Below, piece after piece: positions 18,957-27,621 of a stretch of 39,376 nucleotides of DNA (positions are counted from its first letter, which is position 1; the number at the start of each line of letters is the position of its first letter). The position numbers were made by a program, and so were the translations under genes. The DNA is taken from contig CAVXOL010000017.1 in assembly GCA_963763325.1 (NCBI GenBank), positions 1 through 39,376 on the forward strand, given 5' to 3'. Under the pieces are notes generated by a model. It searched no databases. It had not been told where the DNA came from and worked only from the letters and a program-made list of their open reading frames with translations. Source of the DNA: JBBECJ01 sp963763325 (GTDB taxonomy: Bacteria > Chloroflexota > Chloroflexia > Thermomicrobiales > CFX8).

Positions 18957-19619
18957 ATGTGTGGACGGTTCGTGGTCGCGACGCCGCTGATGACGATCTT
19001 CGAGTACTTCGACATCCATGATCCCCGGATTGATAATCTGCCGCCGCGCTACAACGTGGCGCCGACGACGCCGATCGCGATCGTGCGTGACACGGGCGAG
19101 GCACGCGTGGCGGAGACGGCGACCTGGGGCTTCACGCCAAGTTGGGCGAAGGCGCTCGACGATGGTCCCCGGCCGATCAACGCCCGCAGCGAGACGGTCG
19201 CCGAGAGCCGGCTGTTCAAGCGGGCCTATGAGCAGCGCCGCTGCCTGATTCCGGCCGACGGGTACTACGAGTGGCGGGCGGGCGATGGCCGGCGCAAGCA
19301 GCCGTACTACATCCATCGCCAGGACGGGCAGTTGCTGGCGTTCGCCGGAATCTGGGAGGCGTGGCACGAGGGGCAGGATGACGGCATCACCTCGACGGCC
19401 ATCGTCACGACTCCGGCCAGCGACGCGATGACCGAGCTGCACGATCGGATGCCGCTGATCCTCGAGCAGGACGCGTGGGACGCCTGGTTGCTCGGCGACG
19501 ATCCACGGGAGCTGTTACAACCGGCGCCAGCCGGGATCCTGACCTGGCACCCGGTCGATCCGGCGGTCGGCAACATCCGCAATGAGGGCCCGCAACTGAT
19601 CGAGCCGATCGACGATTGA
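18957..19619 (+). CDS. yedK: HMCES/YedK abasic-site crosslinking protein (SRAP domain)
   Basis: This intact 220-residue SRAP-domain protein covalently traps abasic sites in single-stranded DNA and shields them from cleavage. The catalytic cysteine is Cys2 in MCGRF, exposed when the initiator methionine is removed. The other active-site residues are at the expected places: Asn75 in NARSET, Glu105 in GYYEW and His162 in ELHDRMP. AAGGAG lies 7 bases before the ATG. It is transcribed away from imuB from the interval that holds the LexA palindrome, so it is likely SOS-induced together with the translesion cassette. The pairing makes sense because abasic sites are among the lesions a mutasome bypasses. 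Confidence 0.93.
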   Translation: MCGRFVVATPLMTIFEYFDIHDPRIDNLPPRYNVAPTTPIAIVRDTGEARVAETATWGFTPSWAKALDDGPRPINARSETVAESRLFKRAYEQRRCLIPADGYYEWRAGDGRRKQPYYIHRQDGQLLAFAGIWEAWHEGQDDGITSTAIVTTPASDAMTELHDRMPLILEQDAWDAWLLGDDPRELLQPAPAGILTWHPVDPAVGNIRNEGPQLIEPIDD

Positions 19620-20093
19620 GCCTCAGCCACCCTGGCGCGATGCCGCGCTGAAGTGCCCCTTCTTGGTTGCCAGCCCGACCTCCTCGATAACGGCTGTCTG
19701 CTGGGATGGGGAAGGTCGTCGCTCCGCTGCGGAATCAAGCACGTTCGATACGTCGAAGTCTATGCGGCCAAACTCGAGCAGCATCGCGTGCGCCAGGCGT
19801 CGCGGTATGGGTCGTGGTCAACGCTCCGACCGTGAGGTCCATTGCACGCGGCAGCGCTCCTCCGAGACGCTGGGCCGGAGCCGACATTCGCACCGCGTGC
19901 AGCTTCCCGCCACAAACCGTTGACATGACAGAAGAACGCTACGTACGGTTGCTGCATCGTCACGTACAAGCGGCTCCGTCTACCTTCCGGGCATAGGACA
20001 GCATCCGAAAGCGAGCGCCACTGTGACAGACGAGCGAGCCGTCGATCGCGAGAACCGCACTCGCTTCCGTCTCCTGCCGATGAGGCGACGCGT
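19620..20093. other. Intergenic region before hyuA
   Basis: No gene is supported in this 474-base gap. A short frame (KHVRYVEVYAAKLEQHRVRQ) near 19740 looks protein-like but has no start, domain or continuation. A candidate promoter at 19920-19949 could serve the hyu cluster, and GAGG before 20094 is the hyuA ribosome binding site. Confidence 0.45.
19920..19949 (+). promoter_or_regulatory. Candidate promoter of the hyu cluster
   Basis: TTGACA (19920-19925) is followed after 18 bases by TACGGT (19944-19949). The -35 is perfect; the -10 keeps only the first T, the A and the final T. It would give a leader of about 135 bases before hyuA. Confidence 0.35.
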
Positions 20094-22172
20094 ATGACGC
20101 AGCGCATGGTTGGCGTTGATGTCGGGGGCACGTTCACCGATGTCTTCGTGCTCGACGGCGTGTCTGGTGCCATCCGGACGGCCAAAGTCCCGACGACGCG
20201 GCACGACCACAGTGAGGGAATGCTGGCCGGTCTGGCGGCTGTTGGACTCCTGGACGGCGATGCGTCGATCGACGCCACCATGGTCCTGATCCACGGGACG
20301 ACGGTCGGCACGAACGCGATCCTCGAACGCACCGGGGCGCGCTGCGGCTTGCTCACGACCCGCGGTTTCCGTGACGTGCTGGAGCTTGGCCGCCGCACCC
20401 GGCCACACGCCTACGGCTTGGCCGGGACCTTCGAGCCGCTGATTCCCCGTGACCTCCGCCTGGAGGTGACCGAGCGCATCGACGCTGCGGGGCAGGTCGT
20501 GCTCCCGCTCGCCGAGGACGAGGTGCGCGACGGCGTAAGGAGCCTCCTTGCGGCCGGCGTCGAGGCAATCGTCATCCACTTTTTGCATTCCTATGCCAAC
20601 CCGGCCCACGAACGCCGGGCAGTTGAGATCGCGCGTGAACTCTGGCCGGACGGCTGTATCTCAGCCGGCACGGAGATCCTGCCTGAAGTGCGCGAGTACG
20701 AGCGTGGGACGACGGCGGCGCTCAACGCCTACATTCAGCCGCTCGTGTTGCGCTACCTCGAGCGCCTCGAGCGGCGGCTGCAATCGACGGGACGTCGCGA
20801 CGAGTTGCTGGTGATGCAGAGCAGCGGCGGGATGATGGCGGCGGCGCTCGTGCGCGAGCACGCGATCCAGACCGCCCTCTCAGGTCCGGCTGCCTGCGCG
20901 TTGGCGGCGGCCCGGATAGCCGTCGCAGCCGGTTATCCGCACGCGATCTCCTGCGACATGGGTGGCACAAGCTTCGACGTGGCGCTGATTCGTGACGGGG
21001 CGCCGGCGGTGTCGAGCGAGAAAGAGCTCGCCTACGGCCTGCCGATCCGCATCCCGATGATCGACATCACGACGATCGGTGCCGGTGGCGGCAGCATTGC
21101 CCGCATCGACGACGGTGGCATGCTCCAGGTTGGGCCGGCAAGCGCCGGTGCCGTGCCGGGACCGATCTGTTATGGCCGCGGCGGGCGCGACCCGACCGTC
21201 ACCGATGCGCACGTCGTGCTGGGACGGATCAAGCCAGCGGCGCTCGCCGCGACCGGCAACCCGGTTGATCGTGATGCCGTGGCGCAGGCGATCGCAGATC
21301 GCATCGGTGGGCCGTTGGGTCTGGGCGCTGCGGCGGCGGCCGCGGCGATCCTCGACGTCACAGCCAATCAGCTTGCTGGCGCCATCCGCCTCGTCTCAAT
21401 CGAGAAGGGCCACGACCCACGCGATGTCGTCCTCGTCGCCTGTGGCGGCGCTGGGCCGTTGCACGCGGTCGCGCTTGCCCGCGAACTCGGTATCCCGACG
21501 GTGCTGGTGCCGCTCGCGCCCGGCCTGGCCTCCGCGCTGGGCTGCGCGCTGGCTGATGTTCGACATGACTTCGTTCAGACGGTCAATGTGCCACTGTTGG
21601 ACGCCGATCCTGAGACTATCGACGCGATCTTCGCGCGCCAGCGCGAGGAGGGCCAGACGTGGATCGCGCGCGAGCAGATTCCACTCGCCAGCATCGAGGC
21701 GACGCATGAAGCCGACCTGTTGTATAGCGGCCAGTCACACCTCTTCCGGGTGCCAGTCGAGAGCCCCGGCTTCGACCCGGCGCTGGTGGCGTCCAGATTC
21801 GCCGAGCACTACCGCGAGCGCTTTGCGATCGAGTTGCCCGAGATGCGCGCGGTGCTCGTCAACCTGCGGACGGCCGTGACTGGTCGCCGGCCACCGTTCG
21901 ACCTGCGGATGCTGGCGTCGCTACCGAGCGGCAGGCTCGCCGACGCATGCACCGAGACCCGCACGGTCGCCTTCGATGGAAGCTGGCACAACACGCCGAT
22001 CTACCGGCGCGAGCGGCTACCAGACGGTGTGACGATCGCGGGGCCGGCGATTGTCGAGCAAACTGACGCAACGACGGTGATTGACCCGGGCGCAATGGCG
22101 CGGGTCGACGCGTTCGGCAATCTGATCATTACCGTCCTGGCGACGGGAAAGACAGGGCACGATGTCGCTTGA
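20094..22172 (+). CDS. hyuA: Hydantoinase/oxoprolinase subunit A
   Basis: This intact 692-residue protein is the ATP-binding subunit of an HyuAB-type ATP-dependent amidohydrolase, related to N-methylhydantoinase A, 5-oxoprolinase and acetone carboxylase beta. The actin-like ATPase fold opens with GVDVGGTFTDVFVL (7-20), then HGTTVGTNAILERTGA, the SGPAACALAAARIA region and DMGGTSFDVALI, and a late CGGAGPLHAVALAREL. With HyuB it would open a cyclic amide such as a hydantoin or oxoproline, or carboxylate a small ketone, at the cost of ATP. The substrate cannot be read from sequence. GAGG precedes the ATG. The last 11 bases overlap hyuB, so the subunits are translationally coupled. Confidence 0.92.
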   Translation: MTQRMVGVDVGGTFTDVFVLDGVSGAIRTAKVPTTRHDHSEGMLAGLAAVGLLDGDASIDATMVLIHGTTVGTNAILERTGARCGLLTTRGFRDVLELGRRTRPHAYGLAGTFEPLIPRDLRLEVTERIDAAGQVVLPLAEDEVRDGVRSLLAAGVEAIVIHFLHSYANPAHERRAVEIARELWPDGCISAGTEILPEVREYERGTTAALNAYIQPLVLRYLERLERRLQSTGRRDELLVMQSSGGMMAAALVREHAIQTALSGPAACALAAARIAVAAGYPHAISCDMGGTSFDVALIRDGAPAVSSEKELAYGLPIRIPMIDITTIGAGGGSIARIDDGGMLQVGPASAGAVPGPICYGRGGRDPTVTDAHVVLGRIKPAALAATGNPVDRDAVAQAIADRIGGPLGLGAAAAAAAILDVTANQLAGAIRLVSIEKGHDPRDVVLVACGGAGPLHAVALARELGIPTVLVPLAPGLASALGCALADVRHDFVQTVNVPLLDADPETIDAIFARQREEGQTWIAREQIPLASIEATHEADLLYSGQSHLFRVPVESPGFDPALVASRFAEHYRERFAIELPEMRAVLVNLRTAVTGRRPPFDLRMLASLPSGRLADACTETRTVAFDGSWHNTPIYRRERLPDGVTIAGPAIVEQTDATTVIDPGAMARVDAFGNLIITVLATGKTGHDVA

Positions 22173-23841
22173 TCCGGTGACCCTCGTCGTCATCCAGAAC
22201 GGCCTGCGGCAGATCGCCAGCGAGATGGACCTGGTCCATCAGCAGACCTCCTTCTCGCCGGTCATCTCCGAGGCATTCGACCGCTCGAACGGCCTGTACC
22301 GGGCGGATACCGGCGAGATGATCGCCCAGGGGGAACTTGGGCTGCCGATCTTCATCGGGGTGATGCAGTTCACGACCCAGGCGGTGATGGAGCGACGCCA
22401 CGATCTCGAGCCAGACGACATCATCCTCGTCAACGATCCCTACCTCGGCGGTACTCACCTGATGGACGTCAAGATGGTCGCACCCTTCTTCTATCAGGGG
22501 AAATTGTGGTGCTACCTGACAAACACCGGTCACTGGCCCGACACTGGGGGGATCGTGCCAGGCGGCTTCACCAGCCGCTCAACTGAGATTCATCAGGAAG
22601 GGCTGCGCCTGCCGCCGGTGAAGCTCTACCGCCGCGGCATCCTCGACCAGGACATTCTGGAGATCGTGCTCGCCAACATCCGCGTGCCGGACGAGCGCAT
22701 CGGTGATATTCGGGCGCAGGTTGGCGCGCTGCGAGTCGGCGAGCGGCGGCTGACCGCGCTGCTCGACCGCTACGGGATCGAGACGGTGACCGAGGCGGTC
22801 GAGGAACTCCAGCGGCGCTCCGAGCAGCAGATGCGGTCGCAGATCGCGGAGTTGCCCGACGGCGTGTATCACTTCGCCAGCACGATCGATAGCGATGGGA
22901 TCGTCAACGCGCCGCTCACCGTCGACCTGGTGATGACGGTCGCCGGCTCCGACCTCGTCTTCGACTTCGGGGCCAGCAGCCCGCCGGCGAGAGGACCGGT
23001 CAACTCAGTCTGGGCCGCGACGCGCTCGGCCGTCTACCTGGCCGTCAAGCATGTGTTCCCGGACGTGCCGATGAACGCCGGCTGCTTCGCGCCACTGCGG
23101 ATCCCTGAACCGCGTGGGACATTTCTCTATGCCGAGTATCCGCGACCCGTCGCCGCCTGCGCCGCCGAGGTGTCGCAGCGCATCGCGGAGAGCGTCTTTG
23201 GAGCGATGGCCCAGGCGCTGCCGGAGCGGATCTTCGCCGCGCCGGCCGGCACGAGCGGTAACTTCTCGCTCGGCGGCTACGACCCGGCGACCGGCCGACG
23301 CTACATCATGTACGTCTTCAGCGGGGGTGGCTACGGCGGCTGGTGGGGTGGCGACGGACTCACGAATGGCTGCTCGACGATTGGCATCTCGAAGACGCAA
23401 CCGATCGAGGTCCTTGAGCAGCACTACCCGGTGCGCTTCGACGAGTATGCCCTGCGCGAGGGATCAGCCGGCGCGGGTAAACATCGCGGCGGCTTCGGTG
23501 TCAGCTATCGTGCGCGGCTGGTGCGCGGCGAGGCGACCGCCTCGTTCGTCATGGAGCATGGCCGGACCCCGCCGCACGGCCTCTTTGGCGGGCAGCCAGG
23601 GGCGATGAACGAGATCGAGGTGAGCCAGGATGGCACGGTAACGCGTCCAGAACACCTCTCGAAGGGAGAGGGGTACGTCCTGCAGTCGGGTGACTGGGTG
23701 CAGGTGCATACGCCGGGGGGAGGCGGGCACGGTGATCCGGCCGAGCGCGACCCCAAACTCGTTACGCGTGATCTCGCGCGTGGGTATCTCTCAGCGGAGG
23801 ATGCCGCTCCGTACGGTATCCGCGACGCGGGTGCGCTCTGA
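22162..23841 (+). CDS. hyuB: Hydantoinase/oxoprolinase subunit B
   Basis: This intact 559-residue protein matches the HyuB family in length. Landmarks are the N-terminal SLDPVTLVVIQNGLRQIASE, the EAFDRSNGLY region where most members have a conserved D(F/R)S, NDPYLGGTHLMDV, HWPDTGG, and a glycine-rich C-terminus (SGGGYGGWWGGDG, HTPGGGGHGDP). The start at 22162 overlaps hyuA by 11 bases and has AGGG five bases upstream. The B subunit carries the catalytic site in related enzymes. Together with hyuA it leads the rightward catabolic cluster. Confidence 0.92.
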   Translation: MSLDPVTLVVIQNGLRQIASEMDLVHQQTSFSPVISEAFDRSNGLYRADTGEMIAQGELGLPIFIGVMQFTTQAVMERRHDLEPDDIILVNDPYLGGTHLMDVKMVAPFFYQGKLWCYLTNTGHWPDTGGIVPGGFTSRSTEIHQEGLRLPPVKLYRRGILDQDILEIVLANIRVPDERIGDIRAQVGALRVGERRLTALLDRYGIETVTEAVEELQRRSEQQMRSQIAELPDGVYHFASTIDSDGIVNAPLTVDLVMTVAGSDLVFDFGASSPPARGPVNSVWAATRSAVYLAVKHVFPDVPMNAGCFAPLRIPEPRGTFLYAEYPRPVAACAAEVSQRIAESVFGAMAQALPERIFAAPAGTSGNFSLGGYDPATGRRYIMYVFSGGGYGGWWGGDGLTNGCSTIGISKTQPIEVLEQHYPVRFDEYALREGSAGAGKHRGGFGVSYRARLVRGEATASFVMEHGRTPPHGLFGGQPGAMNEIEVSQDGTVTRPEHLSKGEGYVLQSGDWVQVHTPGGGGHGDPAERDPKLVTRDLARGYLSAEDAAPYGIRDAGAL

Positions 23842-24028
23842 TACCTGGAGCGACCGTATCGATCGACCGAGAGCAGGCGACCAGCGCAATGCTGCACTCA
23901 CGTACCTCCGCGATGGACGTGTACTCGCCGAATGGCACGACGCCTTCCAGCTCGCGGAACGGGTCCACAACGAAGGCTGGGACGCGCGGCTTGACAAGCC
24001 GGTTACGGTACCGCTCAACATCGTGTGA
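23831..24028 (+). CDS. Possible small protein overlapping the hyuB stop, 65 aa
   Basis: A GTG at 23831 opens a 65-codon frame overlapping the last 11 bases of hyuB, the same overlap as hyuA/hyuB. The second half looks like a real protein (YLRDGRVLAEWHDAFQLAER, then VHNEGWDARLDKPVTVPLNI), with third positions mostly G or C. No good ribosome binding site precedes the GTG, so coupling to hyuB would be needed. I recognise no family. It may instead be a fragment of a longer gene or a chance frame. Confidence 0.4.
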   Translation: MRSDTWSDRIDRPRAGDQRNAALTYLRDGRVLAEWHDAFQLAERVHNEGWDARLDKPVTVPLNIV

Positions 24029-24076
24029 CCATCGCCGCGATCGGCAGCACGGCGATTCGAGAGAGGGAAGAACCAG

Positions 24077-24544
24077 ATGGAGATCCTTGGCGTCAAGCAC
24101 CTGGCCATCGCCGTCTCGAACGTCGATGACGCGCTGGCGCAGTACCAGCGCTTTCTCGGCGTCGGCCTCGACACCCAGCCGCGTGACCTGGTGAAAGGTG
24201 GCTCACGCGAGGCGCACTTCATGTTCGGAGACGTTCAGATCCAGCTCTGCCAGTCGTTCGAGCCAGATCACCGTTTCGCCCAGCACATCGCCCAGCACGG
24301 CGAGGGGCTCCACCACGCCTGTCTGTCGGTCGACAACATCGCTGAAGCGGTTGAGATGGCTGTCGCCGCCGGGGCCATCCTCAAGGAATGCAAATCCTGC
24401 CAGATGGTCGGCATCCACGAGCACCCTGAGGGCTGGATCGCGTTCCTGGAAGGAGACTCCGTCCCCGGCATGGAGATCGAGTTCATGCAGGTCTACAAGC
24501 ATGGCGAGATGCCAGAGCGTTTCAAGCAGCCACGCACAATCTGA
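24077..24544 (+). CDS. VOC-superfamily protein, methylmalonyl-CoA epimerase-like
   Basis: This intact 155-residue protein has two beta-alpha-beta-beta-beta modules of the vicinal oxygen chelate fold. Likely metal ligands are His8 (GVKHLAIAV), a histidine at 79/80 (GLHHACLSV) and Glu135 (GMEIEF). The pattern is that of methylmalonyl-CoA epimerases and close relatives, but no mutase or carboxylase genes are nearby, so it may act on another 2-substituted acid produced by this cluster. GAGGGAAG precedes the ATG. It lies between hyuB and the DUF4438 pair on the same strand. Confidence 0.82.
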   Translation: MEILGVKHLAIAVSNVDDALAQYQRFLGVGLDTQPRDLVKGGSREAHFMFGDVQIQLCQSFEPDHRFAQHIAQHGEGLHHACLSVDNIAEAVEMAVAAGAILKECKSCQMVGIHEHPEGWIAFLEGDSVPGMEIEFMQVYKHGEMPERFKQPRTI

Positions 24545-24633
24545 GGCGGCGCCGGCGGAACGTCCGGTCGCCCGCATCCTTGCCACTCCAGATCAAGGTC
24601 TGTGACCCGCGCGACAGGGAGAGGAGTCACCAG

Positions 24634-25506
24634 GTGATTCGCACCAACAAGGACAAGTTGATCGAGATTGCCGTCGGCGGTGAGGCGTGGCCGGCCCGGT
24701 TTGCCTCGCCGTACAGGCCGAATGCCCAGGGCGAGTCAGTCGTCTTCATGGGGACGGCCGGCATCATCCTCAACGCCCGCGTCGGTGATCGTGCCTATGG
24801 CTGGGCGGCCGATCACGTCGAGCCGGCCGTCTCGATCCGCAACCGCGAGGACGGGCCAGAGCATGCCCTCCACTACCTGGCCTGCATCGGCAATCCAGCC
24901 GTCGTGACCTCCGGCGAATCGAAAGGCGCGCGTGGGGTCGTCACCGGCGAGCACGCGCACATCATGGTCGATTTCGAGCCGGAAGCTCTTGAGATGATGG
25001 CGATCGGTGACCAGATCCTGATCCGGTCGCTGGGGATGGGGCTGGAGCTGCTTGATTATCCGGACATCTACGTCCGCAAGATCAGCCCGCAACTCCTCGA
25101 AGCGCTGCGGATCGAGGAGATCGGCGACGGCCGGATCCGCCTGCCGGTGGCCGCCGAGATCCCACCTTACCTGATGGGTTCCGGCGCTGAGCTCGGGGCC
25201 GATTACGTCGATCAGGACATGATGACGAACGACCGCGCGACATTGGCCGAGCTTGGCCTGGGCGATCTGCGGATCGGCGATATCCTGGCCATCAAGGACC
25301 ACGACCATACCTTCAATCGCGGGTACCGTGAAGGCGCCGTCACGATCGGCCTGATCAATCACGCCGATTCCTATATGACCGGTCACGGCCCCGGCATCAT
25401 GGACATTCTCTGCTGCGCCTCGAACAAGATCGAGTATTACATCGACACACAGAATCGCCCGAATCTGGCGAACTATCTGAGCATCGGAAACAAGACGCTG
25501 GTGTAA
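24634..25506 (+). CDS. DUF4438 family protein, copy A
   Basis: This 290-residue protein belongs to the uncharacterised DUF4438 family, with one solved structure from Thermotoga that I recall but no assigned activity. The start is a GTG at 24634 with GAGGAG upstream; the longer frame from 24580 lacks a site. Shared landmarks with copy B are VGDRAYGWAADHVEP, NPAVVTSGESKGARGVVTGE, ALRIEEIGDG and EIPPYLMGSGAEL. Copy A is rich in histidines near its C-terminus (KDHDHTFNRGY, NHADSYMTGHGPG), which could bind metal. Copy B starts 32 bases downstream. Confidence 0.82.
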   Translation: MIRTNKDKLIEIAVGGEAWPARFASPYRPNAQGESVVFMGTAGIILNARVGDRAYGWAADHVEPAVSIRNREDGPEHALHYLACIGNPAVVTSGESKGARGVVTGEHAHIMVDFEPEALEMMAIGDQILIRSLGMGLELLDYPDIYVRKISPQLLEALRIEEIGDGRIRLPVAAEIPPYLMGSGAELGADYVDQDMMTNDRATLAELGLGDLRIGDILAIKDHDHTFNRGYREGAVTIGLINHADSYMTGHGPGIMDILCCASNKIEYYIDTQNRPNLANYLSIGNKTLV

Positions 25507-25538
25507 GCCGGCATCGGATCACGACCGGGAGGATACCT

Positions 25539-26423
25539 ATGGTTGCCACCAATCAGGACCGCTTGATCACGATGTCGGTGATGGGCGTTGTCATCTCGCC
25601 CAGCTATCCCGGTATTCCGGCAATTCCCCATCAGATCGACCGGGACGGTCGGCCGCGGCTGCTGCCGCACCTCGGCGGGATCGTCTACAACGTCCGTCTC
25701 GGTGACTCGGTCTACGGCTGGGCTGGTGACAACATCGAGCCGGGCGTCGCGATCAAGGCGACTGACCCCGGAGCGAACGCTGCCCTCAATGTCTTCGCCT
25801 GCGTCGGTAACGAAGCCGTCATCATGTCCGGCAATGCCAAGGGTGCGCGCGGGACCGTCACTGGCAAGAGCGGCCGTTTTGCCGAGCATGTCATCATCCA
25901 CTTCGAGCCAGCCGTCCTCGACGACCTCGCCTTCGGCGACAAGATCGTCGTCCGTGCCTGTGGCGTCGGCATGAACATCGATGGGTTCCCTGGCGTCCAC
26001 CTCAAGAGCATGTCGCCGCACGTGTTCGAGTCGCTGCGCATCGAGGAGAATGGTGGCAAGCTGACCGTCCCTGTCTCGGCAATCGTTCCACCCGAATTGA
26101 TGGGCGCAGGAGCCGGCCTGACCAGCGAGAGCGGCGCGATCTGCATTCAGTCGATGGACCCAGGGGCTCTGCAGCGCAACGGGCTCGACACGCTCCGCCT
26201 CGGCGATATCGTCGCCCTGACGGACCTCGACTCCTCGTGGGGCCACGGTTACAAGAAGGGGAGCGTCGGGATCGGCGTCGTCTCATCGACCGACAGCATC
26301 AAGGCCGGTTATGGACCGGGAGTGACACTGATGATGACGGCGCCCGGCGGTGAAATCGATCCGATGGCCGTAGATGGCGTCAACCTGGCCTCTCTGCTGA
26401 ACATCGCCAGCACGCAGGCCTGA
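25539..26423 (+). CDS. DUF4438 family protein, copy B
   Basis: This 294-residue paralogue of copy A is perhaps 40-50% identical by eye over the central region (LGDSVYGWAGDNIEP, GNAKGARGTVTGKSG, SLRIEENGG, VPPELMGAGAGL). GGGAGG lies before the ATG. At the three places where copy A has C-terminal histidines, copy B has DLDSSWGHGY, SSTDSIKAG and YGPG, so most of them are lost. The two proteins could form a mixed assembly in which only one carries the active site, or have diverged in substrate. The function is unknown. Confidence 0.82.
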   Translation: MVATNQDRLITMSVMGVVISPSYPGIPAIPHQIDRDGRPRLLPHLGGIVYNVRLGDSVYGWAGDNIEPGVAIKATDPGANAALNVFACVGNEAVIMSGNAKGARGTVTGKSGRFAEHVIIHFEPAVLDDLAFGDKIVVRACGVGMNIDGFPGVHLKSMSPHVFESLRIEENGGKLTVPVSAIVPPELMGAGAGLTSESGAICIQSMDPGALQRNGLDTLRLGDIVALTDLDSSWGHGYKKGSVGIGVVSSTDSIKAGYGPGVTLMMTAPGGEIDPMAVDGVNLASLLNIASTQA

Positions 26424-26446
26424 ACGAGGGTGATGGGGGAAGTATC

Positions 26447-27621
26447 TTGAATCCGCCCGCCGCGCAATTCAATCGACCCGCTACTGTCATGGGCGACGCC
26501 CTGGCGGCTCGCTCTGTCGCGATTGCCGCCGCGATGCGTCAGGATCGTCCAGCAACCAGTGGCGATCTGATTGATCTCACCAGACCGATCACGATGCTGG
26601 CTCCCGAGCACGTCCGGCAGGCCGCCAGGGACGCCTTGGCCCGTGGCGAGACACACTACACCGTTCGTCCGGGCGTCCCCGCCTTGCGGGCCGCCTTCGC
26701 GGCGCGTTCGACGGGGGACGGGTTCCCGGCAACAGCCGACGGCACGATCGTCACGAACGGCGGCGCTGAGGCGCTCTATATCGCGCTACAAGCGACGCTG
26801 AGACCGGGAGACCGCGCGCTGATCGCCGGGCCGGTCGCGCCGAACATCACCGCGATGATCCATTTCATCGGTGCCCAGACAACCAGGCTGCCGGGTGCTG
26901 TCGGTGGCCCTTCATCGATGACGGCCGACGCAATCCACGAGGAGGACGCCGCGCTCCTCCTGCTTGCCTCACCCTCGCCGGTGAGCGGACTCGATCCGCC
27001 GCTGGCCCACGTCGAAGCCACGATCGCGGCCGCTGTCGAGCGCGGCATCACCGTGATCCTCGATCGATCGGCCGCTGGCTGCCGCTACGACGGGACGCGG
27101 CCGGTCTTCGGCAATCCGGCGCTCGGCGCGCGGATCGTCACCACTGGCTCGCTGTCGGTGAGCCACGGGCTGGCTGGCTGGCGAGTCGGTTACGTGTCGG
27201 CGCCGGCCGAGCGGATCGGGGTGTTGCGCGAACTCAAGCAGGCGATGTCGATCTGCACGACCGCCGTCTCGCAGTTCGCCGCGCTGGCCGCTCTTGAGGG
27301 ACCAACCGACTGGCTCACCGAACGCCGGGAATCTTCGCGCACCGCCGTGACGCCGCCATCGACCTTCTACGAGCGTCCGGACTCGCTGTCATCCAGCCGG
27401 ACGCGTATCCGGCGCTGCTGATCGACACCCGCTCGATCGACGCGAATGACCGGAAGGTCGCCCGGCTGCTGCGCGACGAGCATCGGGTCATCGTCGAGCC
27501 GGCGTCGATCTTCGGAGACGTAGTCAGAGGATACGTGCGCATTGACCTGGGAGCAGCGGAGCAGTCATTGATCGACGGGATCAAGCGGATCGCGGATTCG
27601 GGAACTCGGACGTCGCCATGA
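26447..27621 (+). pseudogene. Aminotransferase class I/II paralogue lacking the PLP lysine, one frameshift
   Basis: The gene starts with TTG at 26447 behind GGGGGAAG and slips near 27325-27335; the second frame runs to a TGA at 27619-27621. The joined protein is about 391 residues with a fold-type I aminotransferase layout (THYTVRPGVPALRAA, NGGAEALYIALQ, GLAGWRVGYVSAP). The Schiff-base lysine of SK....GWR is valine (codon GTG 27158-27160; TGSLSVSHGLAGWR). The NNPTG motif is SPSPVSG and the DEIY motif is DRSAAG. So the cofactor-binding residues are lost apart from the frameshift, and ordinary transamination is not expected. Its stop overlaps the next aminotransferase start as ATGA. It may be a partner subunit of that enzyme. 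Confidence 0.75.
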
